Of a DNA stretch of 64,000 nucleotides, positions 1 to 11,164 are shown one piece after another. The stretch covers positions 11,271,501-11,335,500 of the forward strand of contig NC_088323.1 in assembly GCF_910592395.1 (NCBI RefSeq). The letters are read 5' to 3'. How positions within the stretch are numbered: the first letter of the stretch is position 1; every line of letters starts with the position of its first letter. Made by a program: the position numbers and the translations under genes. The notes under the pieces are model-generated. The model saw only the letters and a program-made list of their open reading frames with translations, was not told the DNA's origin and did not search any database. The stretch comes from Lineus longissimus (lineage: Eukaryota > Nemertea > Pilidiophora > Heteronemertea > Lineidae).

Positions 1-503
1 TCCAATCGACTTGCACAGACGCAAAAATAGCACAGATTTAGAAAGAATGAAAATTAGCTGCCGTGACTTATTGAAATGCTCGCGTGCCGTGTCCCTACTC
101 ACACTCGTAGCGGTGTGTGGCCAAACAGTGTTGAATGATGTATACAAATCAATGCACGCAGAGGTAAATTGCAATGATGAGTCATGTGTATCATTGGGTA
201 GTTCAAATAAACACCACGTGGCGCTCAGGTACAGAATATCATCTGCTGGCTGATGGTGTATCTAATAAGTCTACATTGCATATCATCCAGGTTTTCCAAT
301 TTGGCTTACTCTTTAAGGTAGTAATTGGCATGTTTTGTCATTATTTGTCAAATAGTCTTTTTACTTTGGTATATATATGTGATATAGGCATAGCAGTTTG
401 TAAACAAAATTGAGGTTGAAAAAGGACTACCAGGTACTTTCCATGTTTTGTACATTGTACCCATGTATTTTAGCTGAGCGCCTGGCCCTTGGGCCTCTTG
501 TTC
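1..503 (+). repeat. 3' part of Helentron-like repeat, family 2
   Basis: The segment ends (471-503) with TAGCTGAGCGCCTGG followed by the stem-loop GGCCCTTGGGCC and CTCTTG. The same terminus closes the complete family-2 copy at 24803. The 5' boundary of this copy is not visible, so the repeat may begin before the window. The short open frames here look accidental. Confidence 0.55.
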
Positions 504-1057
504 TGTATTAATTCCAGTAAGAGAGGTGTTTTGTCCGCAGTTTGACTCTGCACAAGAACTTGCGTTATCTGAAAACTAAGTAATGACAAAAACTTGAGGA
601 TCAAGATAAAAGCCCATGATGAGTTCAGAATAATCTTCCTAGGCTATCACCAGCAGCTACATGTAGCTACATTGTCAAATATAGAATTCTGTCAGAAGTG
701 GGGAACTGGCATACTTCCAGCGGTCGATATTGGTGTTAACTTCTGATAGATCCTGTTAATATCTATTAGGCCGACTGGGACCAATTCTTGCTTTTGTAAT
801 GTCTAAAGCAATGACATTATTTTGCTCATATAATGTGTGTCCAATCTGCCGCTTATTTTTTAACATGTTTAAGTGATTTTGCAACAGTAGGCATAATATT
901 CAGACATTGAAACAACAGTTATCTTACTATAAACATGATAAAGGCAACTTTCATTTTTCCACGGACCTTAATACTCATGTTTCAGACTCCAAGTCCGTAT
1001 TTTTTACAATTGTTTGAGATTGAAGCAAGGGTTGCGAACGATATAAATATGTTTTTT
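504..1057. other. Intronic sequence, nothing recognised
   Basis: AT-rich sequence with no coding similarity, inverted repeat or microsatellite that could be identified. Confidence 0.5.
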
Positions 1058-1314
1058 AGCTCACCTGGGTGAGCCGATGCTCACACATATATACCAAAGT
1101 AAAAAGACTCTCTCAAATAATGACAAAACGTGCCAATTATTAGTGAATTTAAGAGCTTTCTCACTATTGAGTCCTTAATGTTGAAACTTGGTTTGTGGAT
1201 ATCTTATGACAACATGACTTGACACACACCAAAATCATCGCATTTGACCTACTTTCTGGGTTCCAGGATGCCATCTTTGAAAACCTTGTTTTGTCAGTAT
1301 CTTATTGACACTGA

Positions 1315-1316
<2 letters not shown>
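1058..1316 (+). repeat. Diverged 5' fragment of Helentron-like family 1
   Basis: Starts with TTAGCTCACCTGGGTGAGCC, a diverged form of the family-1 5' end (AGCTCACCT hairpin). It then carries family-like sentences such as the TTGAAACTTGG segment. It is truncated on the 3' side where the CR1/L2 tail begins. Confidence 0.5.
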
Positions 1317-1360
<44 letters not shown>

Positions 1361-1362
1361 AC
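1317..1362. repeat. (ATT)n microsatellite
   Basis: About 46 bp of ATT units with a few CATT variants. It abuts the 3' end of the minus-strand CR1/L2 element and is most simply that element's 3' tail. Confidence 0.9.
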
Positions 1363-1424
1363 AGAATTTATATAGCGCCCTAATCAGAAAATCCGCTCTA
1401 GGGGGCTTTACAGAGATAAAACAT

Positions 1425-2277
1425 TCATTGCACACAAATATTGAAAAAGATAAGATATTGATAATACATGTAAAAACTTGTAAAAGTGTAAACATTGTAA
1501 TAGCTTTTAATAAATAAGGTCTTCACTGACTTCTTATATACATCGAGACTGGAAGACTGTCTTACGACCAGGGGCCGTGCATTCCACAGGCCAGGTGCCA
1601 CCTGTTTGAAAGATCGATTTCCATGTCGTACCGTCCTGGTTCTCGGTAATGACAGAAGGCACTGGTCTGTGGAACGCAACGCTCGAGTTGGCGCGTGTCT
1701 CTTTACTAAATCCTCGTTGTATATTGGCGCTGTACCATTCAGTGCCTTGTAGGCATACAGCAGAATCATATACTGTACCCTACAATGCACCGGAAGCCAG
1801 TGAAGCTGAAAGAGAACCGGAGTTATATGGTCTCGCCGTTTTGTCCCTGTTATTATTCGAGCTGCGGTGTTCTGCACTTTCTGAAGTTTCGACATCAGTT
1901 GGTCAGTTATTCCATACAGAAGGCCATTGGCATAATTGAGTCTGGAAACTAGGGTGGCTTGTACAAGATATTTACATGCATGTACATTTAGATAGGGTTT
2001 GATTCTGCTGATGTTTCTCAAGTGAAAGTGACAAATGCGCGATACATTATTAACATGTTTTTCCATTGTTAAAGAGGAGTCCATGAAAGCCCCAAGATTT
2101 TTTACACAGTCAACAGGCTTGATCGAACAACCACCAATTCTAAGACATAACTCCTTGCAGAAATGCTCCAGGTGTTCAGGATAAAATGCAATAAACTCTG
2201 TCTTATCGTCATTTTGCTTCAGTCCATTTGTCCTCAACCAGGGTTTTAAGTCCTGGACACAGCGATCTCGAATACAG
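1425..2277 (-). pseudogene. CR1/L2 reverse transcriptase, C-terminal half
   Basis: Continuation of the same minus-strand element beyond the insertion. It carries WLRTNGLKQNDDKTEFI, LGAFMDSSLTMEKHVN, ARIITGTKRRDHITPVL and LWNARPLVVRQSSSLDVYKK, the usual order of thumb and C-terminal motifs in CR1/L2 elements. The frame is open to its stop near 1425, so this half is better preserved than the N-terminal half. Confidence 0.9.
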
Positions 2278-3112
2278 AGCAGTGCATTGCCAGCATAGAA
2301 AAGTGGCTGGTTGTGAACAAACTTTCCTTGAATGCCCCAAAGACAGACATGCTGAACTTTGTTTCGTCGCGCAGGACTGGTTCTGTGGAAGGTATCAATG
2401 TGGGACAGCAATGGGTTGCAAAGTCAAACAGTGTTCGGGATCTCGGGGTGTGGCTGGATGAGGGCATGACAATGCAGGAGCAAATCAAGGCGATTTGCAG
2501 GAATGTAAATGCTGCCTTGTATAAGATAAGCCGAATTAAAAAATTTCTCGACACAAGTAGCATCGAGAGGCTTATCCATGCCTTTGTCATGTCACGCCTT
2601 GACTCCAATAATGGGATTCTCTACGGTCTCCCTGACAAGGCGCTGGCTCCCCTCCAGAGACTCCAGAACCGGGCAGCCAGGATCTTGACCGGGACGAGAA
2701 AGTATGACCACATCTCACCGGTTCTTAGGTCTCTTCACTGGCTCCTGGTGAAGCAGCGTGTCATTTTCAAGGTCCTCCCGATGTGTTTCAAGGTGGTCCG
2801 GGGTTATGCACCTGCATACCTGAGCCTCAAACATGTTGAGAGGCAGCGTGTCACCAGGTCATCTAATGACACGTCATTGGCGTGTATGCGGATAAAGACA
2901 GGATTCGGTGACCGCTTCTTCTCATCATGTGGTCCCCGGTTGTGGAATGCCCTACCGGAGCACATCAGGGGGGCGGACGCGCTGCTTGCTTTTAAACGAC
3001 TCCTAAAATCCTGGCTGTTCGAGGATGCATTTCTTGGTGGGGAGGTAGCGCCTTGAGCAGGTTTACCTGGAGTTTGGCGCTCTATAAGACATTGTTGATT
3101 GATTGATTGATT
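2276..3112 (+). mobile_element. 5'-truncated CR1/L2 3' end, plus strand, nested insertion
   Basis: Encodes the C-terminal third of an RT ORF on the plus strand: IASIEKWLVVNKLSLNAPKT, LGVWLDEGMTMQEQIKAICR, RAARILTGTRKYDHISPVLR and LWNALPEHIRG, stop at 3056. It ends with GCGCTCTATAAGAC and a (TTGA)n tail at about 3091-3110. It lies inside the opposite-strand element, whose RT is interrupted exactly here. The two elements belong to different families of the same clade. Confidence 0.88.
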
Positions 3113-4253
3113 CTATTGAAGCAATAGCACATTTTATGTTATCTAGAGATGGTTTAATAGCCAAATAGTCCTGTGCATCATCGGCGTAAAGATGGTATGG
3201 CAGACAATGTTTTTTCAGAAGGTTGCCAATTGGCTTGGTGTACATACAACAGAATTTGGGGCCAAGCACTGAACCTTGTGGGACACCATATTTAAGATAC
3301 CTGTCATCCGATACATGATCCCTAACTGCAACAGACTGCACCCTTTCTGAAAGATATGACTCAATCCAAGACAAAGCCTTTTCATTTATACCAAAGGAAT
3401 GCTTAAGGCGTTTCAACAGTATTGCATGATCAATTGTGTCAAACACTAAAGACATATCTAACATTGATAGCAGTACAATCTCACCATTATCAAGGGCATC
3501 TGCAATGTCTTATTATACCTTAATCAAGGCAGTTTCAGTGGAATGACAAGCTTTATAGGCGGACTGAAATGGGTCATGAAGATTGTTTACTTGCAGGTGC
3601 TCATCAAGCTGTGTCGCAACCACTTCCTCCAAAACCTTTGATACAAATGGAAGGTTGGATACCGGCCTATAGTTCTTCAGCTCCTCCTTGTCAGGACCTA
3701 CTTTCTTCAAGAGTGGACGAATGCGAGCCCTTTTTGAAGTAGACAGGACTTGACAATCCTGCAACGATGCATTAACTACTGCCGTGATCACGGGTGCTAG
3801 TTCATCAATACATTCCTTTAACAACCATGTCGGAATTGGATCGAGTTCACATGATTTTGTAGCAGATTTAAGGATGATCTTTTTTACATCTGACTCCGAC
3901 ACCTCAGAAAATGAATTTGAATTGGTACCAATGAAGGCACTGTCCTTGTCTAAAGGGTAAAATACAGAGTCAGAAGAGTTGGAACATTCCAACCCTTCCC
4001 TGATAAGTTCAATTTTTTTCAAATAGAACTCATTAAAGTCATCAGCCAATGACTTTCCACACTCATGTGAAGGCAGCACAACTTCCTTGGATTTGCCTAT
4101 CAGTTGCCCTGCGAGCTTGAAAATGGCTTTTTTGTCTCTACCACAATCCTCCACCTTACTCGAGAAATACTCTTTCTTTGTAGTTGTTAAAAGTCTGTTC
4201 ATCACAGCACACTGTTCTCTGTACGCATGATGATTGCTAGATCCATCCATCAA
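3113..4253 (-). pseudogene. CR1/L2 reverse transcriptase, N-terminal half (broken)
   Basis: Minus-strand RT in two overlapping frames. The first (4253-3513) carries [15 protein letters not shown] and [18 protein letters not shown]. The second (from about 3490) carries VFDTIDHAILLKRL, YGVPQGSVLGP and the catalytic motif YADDAQ, where the family usually has YADDTQ. A frameshift near 3510 joins them. The reading then stops at the insertion junction near 3112. It matches RT fingers and palm of the Jockey superfamily (CR1/L2 clade). It is not functional. Confidence 0.9.
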
Positions 4254-4258
4254 TACTT

Positions 4259-5429
4259 CTGATGAGACTACATGACATATTACCCAGGGTTTTGATTTGA
4301 CCTGCTTTTGAAGGTCACATTAGTCAAACTCGTTATTTGTCCTAGACTCTTCAAATTTGATATGTAGACACATATTGGGCGTCTGTACATATTAACTCTT
4401 TGACGCTGCTGCATAAATCTTAAAAATAGCCTTTTTTCAGGATTTTTTTAAAAATAACTAATTATCCAATGTATTTTACTTTTCAGTCATATAGAGATAC
4501 TGATTTACTCTTTAATTTGCAATTTAGTTTTTCAAAATCGCTCTGTTCATCTTTGAGTTGTGAAATTCTAAAAATCAATATTTTCCGCCCCCTTGAAAAT
4601 CACCTGTGGATTGGCTGAGACCTCTTTTCAGCAAAAAAAGGCTCATTCATTTACACAGATGGATGGAAAGTCGTCCAACTTGACTCAAATCTCTCTACGA
4701 ACATGTTACAATTACAAAACAACTGGTAAAAGTCCCATGACTTATCTATTTCCTCATTCTCTTTTTTCACAGCGACCCCTATTTTTGCACTCGATTCAAC
4801 CACTTGCTCCTCCAAAAGTAAGCCAGTTTAGTTAGTTGGTTATTAGTTACAACCAATTGTTTGTCCTACCTCCACTGGTTATGGAGCACCAAGGATGAGG
4901 AAAAAAGCTCCTAAAATCCCTTACTTTTGCTCATAGTGCTTATAACATATTGACCTTGACCTAGTTACCAAGGTCAGAAAGGTCAAACTGTAAAATTTCA
5001 CCGAAAGGAGGCACGTTTCACTTCTGTTTATTACACATTCTCCAAATTTTATATGAAGAGACCTATTGGGCATCTGTACATGTTGACCAAATTTGGAAGT
5101 TTTCAAGAGTCATTGACAGTACCATGTTTTGTTATCTAAAAGTCAATTGACACACATTAGGCCTATTTTGGACCAATTTCACACCATTTCATGGACCTGA
5201 GTGATACGAAAGGTGGCGCAGCCTAGTGCACTGTATGCATCGAATAAAATCCATCGAAATTATTCTAAACGTCTCCCCCGGGTCTCCACAAATCTATAAA
5301 TGTATAGGTAGTAGTTGTTATGGGCAAATGATTGACCTCAGAAAAATTTCCATAACAGGCCTCGCATTCTGGACCCGGGCCTACTCATTTGTTCAGCTGG
5401 AGACATTCTCAGCACTGGCGTGTGAGACC
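4259..5429. other. Intronic sequence with degraded family-1 modules
   Basis: No gene seen. Two short stretches (about 4285-4330 and 4950-4995) repeat the dispersed module TTTGACCT...AAGGTCA found throughout the family-1 repeats, so much of the segment is probably an old copy. An A-box-like GGTGGCGCAGCCTAGTGCAC occurs at about 5213 without a convincing B box. Confidence 0.4.
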
Positions 5430-5433
5430 TTAA

Positions 5434-6090
5434 ACCATATGGGGACACCTTCGGAGTACGCCGTAGCCTTTTAAAAAGCTGAGAACGGGCACCTACGGCT
5501 AATTCCTTACTAACTCTTCATTATGTTATTTGAATCATCCGCTACAATGAGGAATCCCCATAACGTCATCAGTTATCACCGTGCAGTTAGATGAATGACC
5601 AATACGCATGTTTTCTCGCCTTTGTTTGTTTGATTTTGTCTTTTCGATGTATTTTTGGGGCGTTTTGTGAGGTTTCTGAGGAAGGGACCAGACCAGCTAT
5701 GGAGGATGAATTGGAAAAATGAATTAAAAAATCCAGTATAGAGAAAGGGGTTAGTTTATGACTATATTTGATAGTATATCATCTCTTGTTTCAATCCAGG
5801 GTACAACAGTGCGTATTGGTCAATGTTTGTGGTCGTGAGGGGTGGTTTGGCTGGCCGAACTCCCTGGGCCCTTTTTGGTGAATAAGTCCCTTTTTAGTGG
5901 TTAAACTATGTTTCTTTCTCAATATCATATCGGGAATATTTAGATTATGAGCTTCAGAAAATGTATACTTGATTGGGTCTACCTTGGTTCATTGTGTTGC
6001 TATTATCGTTTTTCTGAATTGGTTGCCATTACCTGAAATGCCTTGCCCCGTTCAGGGTTTAGAAATATTAAGTGCTTGCCTCCATATGGG
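5434..6090 (-). mobile_element. 657-bp TTAA-site MITE (copy 1)
   Basis: Flanked by TTAA at 5430-5433 and 6091-6094, with ends ACCATATGGGG and TCCATATGGG. It is the reverse complement, over its length, of the copy at 48894-49550, which is also 657 bp and also flanked by TTAA. The TTAA duplication is characteristic of piggyBac and Kolobok transposases. It has no coding capacity and was presumably moved in trans. Confidence 0.8.
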
Positions 6091-6230
6091 TTAATAACTT
6101 ACAAAAATTAATTCCCCTGGGATGTTGGGACACGTAAGCAATCTCCAGCAAAATCAACCTTGCTCTTAGCTTCAATATTCTAAGACATATTGGAATGATG
6201 TTTCCCTTAATGATTGATGTTCTATTTCAG

Positions 6231-6395
6231 GTGCAAGTCCAGGTTGTCTGAGAGCCTTATCTATCAAGTTTAAAACAACTCATGTTCCCCCGGGGGATAC
6301 TTTGGTGCATCGTGGCGATGTCTTAACTGCTCTCTACTTTGTGTCGAGAGGTTCCATTGAAATTCTCAAAGATGATGTAGTCATGGCTATATTAG
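6231..6395 (+). CDS. erg (KCNH2/6/7): ERG-type K+ channel, exon in the CNB homology domain
   Basis: Internal exon of a voltage-gated potassium channel of the ERG class, a plasma-membrane channel that shapes repolarisation. It is 165 nt: two leading bases, 54 codons and one trailing base, with acceptor tctatttcag and donor gtagga. The peptide reads [20 protein letters not shown], then a stretch containing [20 protein letters not shown] and [14 protein letters not shown]. This is close to the beta-roll half of the human ERG cyclic-nucleotide-binding homology domain. KCNH channels are known not to be gated by cyclic nucleotides through this domain. The next exon in phase is at 47801. The preceding exon (pore and C-linker) is not in the first 6.2 kb and must lie upstream of the window. 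Identity as ERG rather than EAG or ELK rests on the [13 protein letters not shown] and SRGSIEIL segments. Confidence 0.95.
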
Positions 6396-6412
6396 GTAGG
6401 ATATTTCTTGTC

Positions 6413-7925
6413 AGTTAGCTTTTGAACTCACCTGTTGGGAGCTTATGCGATACCGTAGTGTCTGTTGTACGTTGTTGTTGCCCCTTAGCGAAGCAGGTTC
6501 ATAAAGGCCCACGATAGCCCACAAGGTTTGTGCCATCTCAGCATCCTGGGCTGAGAATAAAGGTTGTAAAATTACAAAAAAACAAGGGAGCACCAATAAT
6601 TTGGCATACTAATTAGTGTAAATAGAGCTAATTGGCATAATTTTTAAAATATCTTTTTGGTCTCAAACGATAATTGTTGATGACCCCTTAACTTTGTCAA
6701 TGTATTATAGTCCTCTATCTATGGTAATTAGCCAGTAAAAGCTCTTCAAACAGTGTAGCCTAATAAAATTAGGCCCCACGTGGTGGTGCTAAAGTGGCCA
6801 CTTCCGGGGCCTAATTGATCACAATTTCATTTTTGTTTTCCGAGAATTTGGTTGTGGGAGAATCCTCGGCTAGGACTAAGTTTTAGTGTTTTAACGATGC
6901 AAAAAAAATTGCTATCTGATAGTTTTTGGCTCAACGTAGGGGAGTCTGTACACCGCTGTGTCCATCGTCGTCCGAATCCTGTTTCAAAAACAGTGGCACG
7001 TTTCTTGACCACTGGAGCTCTGAATTTGAAACTTTGTACACAGGACCCCCGAGGTCAGTTGACCTCTGACAATGAATTTCGTTCGATCTGATTTTTTGAC
7101 TTGGTCACCATTGGGCCAGAAGTGGGAGCCTAAAAAGTGTGATATCTCTCTTATGAGTGACTCATTTTTCGACAAACTTTTTATGGTAGACTCTCCTAGT
7201 AAGGAAACATCACATATCATACGGGTTTTTGATTTAACCTAATTTTCAAGGTCACAGAAGTCAAATGGCATAAATTGGCCGTTTGAGTGTAACTATGGCG
7301 CGTTTCTTAACCGCTAAAGCTATGAACTTGAAATTTGCTACACATGACTCCCTACGTCATATAACCGCTGACACCGAATTTCAGTCTGATCAGATTCTCG
7401 AATTGTTTACCAGGTGGCCAGAGGTGGAAACCTAAAAGGTGTGACTAAGTGGCTCGTTTTCAATAAAATATTTCTTGTAGGTTCTCCAAGCAAGGATACA
7501 TCACATATCATACGGGTTTTCGATTTCAACTACTTTTCAATGTCACAAAGGTCAAATGGCGTAAATTGGTCGTTCGAGTGTAACTATGGCACGTTTCTTA
7601 ACCACTGAAGCTATGAACTTGAACTTTGGTACACATGACTTCCTACGTCATGTTACTTCAGACACTGAATTTCGATCTGATCTGATTCTCATCTTGGCTA
7701 CCAGGAGGCCAAAAGTAAAAAAAGGTAAAAAGTGCAACATCTCGCTTATTAGTGACTTGTTTTTGATGAAATTTTTATGGCAGGTACTCCAAACAATGAT
7801 AAATCGTATGTCATACCGACTTTGGTTTGACATATATACTATACATGTAGAATTTGTTTTAACTAGGATGAATGCCTAACCACCAAATATCTATACGGTG
7901 AGCACAATGGCCCCTGGCCGTATCA
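6413..7925 (+). repeat. Helentron-like repeat family 1, copy a
   Basis: Begins at about 6413 with TTAGCT...ACTCACCTGTTGGGAGC and GATACCGTAGTGTCTGTTG. It contains internal modules of about 300 bp repeated two to three times (GGCACGTTTCTTAACCACTG; AAGGTCACAGAAGTCAAATG). It ends with GGTGAGCACAATGGCCCC at about 7900. It starts about 18 bp after the ERG donor at 6396. Confidence 0.7.
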
Positions 7926-9495
7926 TTTTATTCCAAAAATTCAAGAAAGGTTGTTATGTAGCATTTCAAGTCTTTGCCCCCCAAAAATCCTCCTTAAAGG
8001 GGTACGCTGTCTGTTCGTAATTACTTGTGGGGTAGTTAAGGAGAAATCCACTAACACACAATGCCCTGGTGCAGTTATTGTGAATACAAATTTGTTTATA
8101 CTTGGTATTCATAGTATTTGTATATCGGTTTACACAACGGCAATGTTGAAATTTGTGTTTAGTATGTTTTTTCGCAATTGGACATTTCAATATTCAATTA
8201 CAAACTAGAAATTTGAAGTTGCTTGGCAGCAAATTCGATAGCCCCCACGGGCCCACACAGTACACGTATGGAGGAGTGAAGTCTATTCCGTTTTGCGGAT
8301 GATCTATTTCCGGACAAACACGCTCGCGCTTTCTAAAAATCACATGCTCAATAACATTTAAACAGCACCCTAACCTTTTAAGATGGGCAGGATGGATCAT
8401 CGATAAGCATTTAAGGATATTCCTTTATTTTATTCCTACATTCAACCGTCGTTCTTTGCTCAAAATACTCGACAGATCGCCACTTCAGCAAAGATATACC
8501 GCTGCCATGATGCATGAGGATATGACGTCACCATTACGGGGCGGAGCTTATGCTAATGTTCGTGTGATTGACAGAATCGTGCCGGAGATTTTAAAGCAAA
8601 TCTGAATATCGGCGCTTAAAAACACTTCAAAGTCATCAAAATTATCCGAATTTGGAAAAAATATTTGCCAGGTGCACTGGATCGAGTTTAGTTTGATGGG
8701 ACAGGGGTGACAGTTTTTCAGTTGAAATAGCAGTTTTGCTGGACTACCTCCATAACTAAACTTGGGAAGAATGCAGAAGCCTAGTACTTACTCCTAGTAA
8801 TCTCAATATAGACCCCACATTTGTTGTATGTGGGGTCTATAATTAATGAACGGCATAGGCCTTTAAAGGGACAATAAAAGCAGCACTTAGGCAGGCAAGA
8901 TATAGTTACACGATGTCGCCAACAGGGGTCTCTCACATCTCACAGTATGTCGAAATGATTCACGCTTGTATGAGGAATATATTAGTGCTGAATCTGACAT
9001 GTCCTAGGGCCCTTACTGTGTACATATTAGTCACCTGAAGATGGCCAAATTAGCCCATCTGTGTCCTGCCTATAGTCCCCATTTAAACAAAGTGATTTTT
9101 AGGGGTATTATGCACTATTTTGGTAGCGTATGGAAAATTAATACTAAACGGGGTTACATTATTTTTTTACAAATGGGTGATTTTTTCAGTTAATAGAATG
9201 ATACATACATAGAAAATGGCTATTTTGTAGACAGAAGCCAAAGGCTTAAACCACTATAAAATGTGGAAACTTGGCAGAATCAAATTTTACAGTAATATAG
9301 TAGATGACTTTAAAAAAACAACAAAAAAACCCAACAAATACAGAAGTATCTTGATTGACTAATAGAATGCAATATCGGGTGCATATGTGCATTCAGAGGG
9401 GTACATGCTGATTTTGGGATTTGTTTGTCATTGAGGCATTAAGTTTGGTAAGCGGTTAGTTGCTGCTATGAAATTTAGGGTTGATTTTATCAGAA
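7926..9495. other. Intronic sequence; one strong hairpin
   Basis: No gene or element recognised. A near-perfect stem-loop lies at about 8811-8846: TATAGACCCCACAT, a short loop, then ATGTGGGGTCTATA. It is the only clear structure in the interval. Confidence 0.5.
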
Positions 9496-9509
9496 TTGAA
9501 TTTGCGCTG

Positions 9510-10800
9510 TCAGAAAGGGTAAGGTGTCCATTGAGGAGGATGTTTGAACTCGATGTTATATTGTGACGTTGTGTTATTTGGAGGGTGTTGTCTATTAGAG
9601 AGTGTTTCGAGTGGTAGAAGACCCCTTTCTCTATAAATATTACAGTGGTGAGAGCTGACGGTTAGTCCTGTTATGCAACGCAATGCATATAGTTGAGTTT
9701 TCTTGATTTTGAGTGCTAAATGCTGTGGTAGACCGTCCCAGACTACATCCTCGAGTTTGCTTCTGACGAAAGTCTTGTAGAGTGTTAACAATGTTTGTTG
9801 ATTTGCTTTGTATTCGATGTTTTGGAGTACACCAAGTCTGCGGTTTGCAGTCAACTGATCGATTGGATATGGTCATCCCAGGTGGCTTTGTCATTAATTG
9901 TCAATCCGAGGTGTTTATGGCTATGAACATGTTCAATTTCGACGTTGTTGAGGTGACAGTGAATTTCCGTGGGTGTGATTCGTTGCATTGCATGTTATAG
10001 CCCATTTGGTAGCCGATGCAGATAGATTGTTAATGTCCTGTTGAATTTCTTGTGTGCATGCTGGGAGGTCTTGTGATGATACTATGTGTGATGTGTCGTC
10101 GGTAAAAAGTCTCGTACTGCCATCGAATTCTTCCGTAACATCATTCATGTAGATCAGGAACAAGAAGGGGCTGAGAATTGATCCCGGGGGGGATGCTGGC
10201 GTTTACCTTAAGCCATTCCGAAGTTTTTCAATAGATTACTACCCTTTGCTGTCTGTTTCGGAGGTAGCCTGTGAACCAGGATAGGATTTTCCCCAAATGC
10301 CAAATTGGTGAAGTTTTGATACGATTCCCCTGTGGGAAGTTTTGTCAAATGCATTGGCTATAATATCGCAAAAAGAGGGAATACTTATTTTCTATCATCA
10401 AGGTCCTTGAGAATATGGTGGTTGATTTCAAGGAGCTGGGTGATTGCTGAGTGATTTGTCAGGAACCCTGACTGGTTCTTCGATATGAGAGAGCGGGTAT
10501 GATTGTAGACATGTTTGTGGACTAATTTTTCAAAACATTTGCTGATGATGCTGAAAAGAGATATTGGTCTATAGTTGCAGTTGATATTGGGATCTGGGAA
10601 GGTGTTTTCATCTAGGTATCAGTTGAATAGAATATGGAATGGTTTAGTCAATTGCCGTTTCAGTGCGTGAACAATACGTGTGCTGATGCTGTCGGGGCTG
10701 GTGGCTTTGTTCGTGTCCATCAAGGTTATTTGATCAACGATGTCCTGTTCAGAGATGATGATATGGTTTAGCTCTTCATCGGTAAGGTTAGGGAGGTCTT
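9510..10800 (-). pseudogene. CR1-like reverse transcriptase remnant
   Basis: Fragments in several minus frames, from high to low coordinates: KATSPDSISTRIVHALK and NYRPISLFSIISKCFEKLVH (about 10700-10510), SGFLTNHSAITQLLEI, then FLIYMNDVTEEF and FTDDTSHIVSS (10163-10090; catalytic F-x-DD box), and RRLGVLQNIEYKANQQTLLT, YKTFVRSKLE and LYALRCITGL (9840-9650). Order and spacing fit a Jockey-superfamily RT. Multiple indels and stops make it non-functional. Confidence 0.85.
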
Positions 10801-10853
10801 TTGTATTGTTATATTCGGTTCTTCGACATTAAAGATTTCGGCGAAGTGTGAGT

Positions 10854-11159
10854 TTAGGATGTTGGCTTTGGCTGTAGGGTCGTCAATGGAAGCACAGGGT
10901 TTCTGTAGCCCACACCAATGATTAAATGGTCAAGCTGGTGCATAACTTTAACCCAGAGAAGTTCAAGGTCTGGTTGTTCCAGATGATGGAAACTTTTGCC
11001 GATGAGGTTGTCGGACAGTTGAACACAGCCACCTCTGCTTGCAATGGTGAAGTCGTTTCTGAACACTTCTTGCAAGTTAGGTACAGCGATGTCATGGTCT
11101 TTTATGGTATTGTCAATTTTGGTTTCTGTTATACACTGTTTTCAATGTCAAGAGGTAGG
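10854..11159 (-). pseudogene. CR1-like endonuclease remnant
   Basis: Minus-strand frame with LQEVFRNDFTIASRGGCVQL, DLELLWVKV and LIIGVGYR. These fit the middle of APE-type endonucleases of CR1-like elements (RxxRxGGGV, PxxELLWV, IGxxYRP). Its upstream part continues, past the BEL/Pao insertion, into the segment at 16162. The open frame then drifts and the rest of the domain is lost. Confidence 0.65.
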
Positions 11160-11164
11160 TCCGC

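Larger units (their letters stand above)
1317..4258 (-). mobile_element. 5'-truncated CR1/L2-like retrotransposon, minus strand, split by a second element
   Basis: A minus-strand non-LTR retrotransposon. Its 3' end lies at low coordinates: an (ATT)n tail at 1317-1362 preceded by the GCGCTATATAAATTC motif typical of L2/CR1 3' ends. Reverse transcriptase is read leftwards from about 4253 and broken at about 3112/2276 by a plus-strand element. No endonuclease domain remains, so the copy is truncated at about 4258. Confidence 0.85.

Noticed and set aside
1235-1517. Open frames rich in Ile across the ATT tract
   Set aside because: Products of the microsatellite tail of a retrotransposon, not genes.
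5210-5300. Possible tRNA-derived SINE
   Set aside because: An A-box-like GGTGGCGCAGCCTAGTGC is visible but no convincing B box, tail or second copy.
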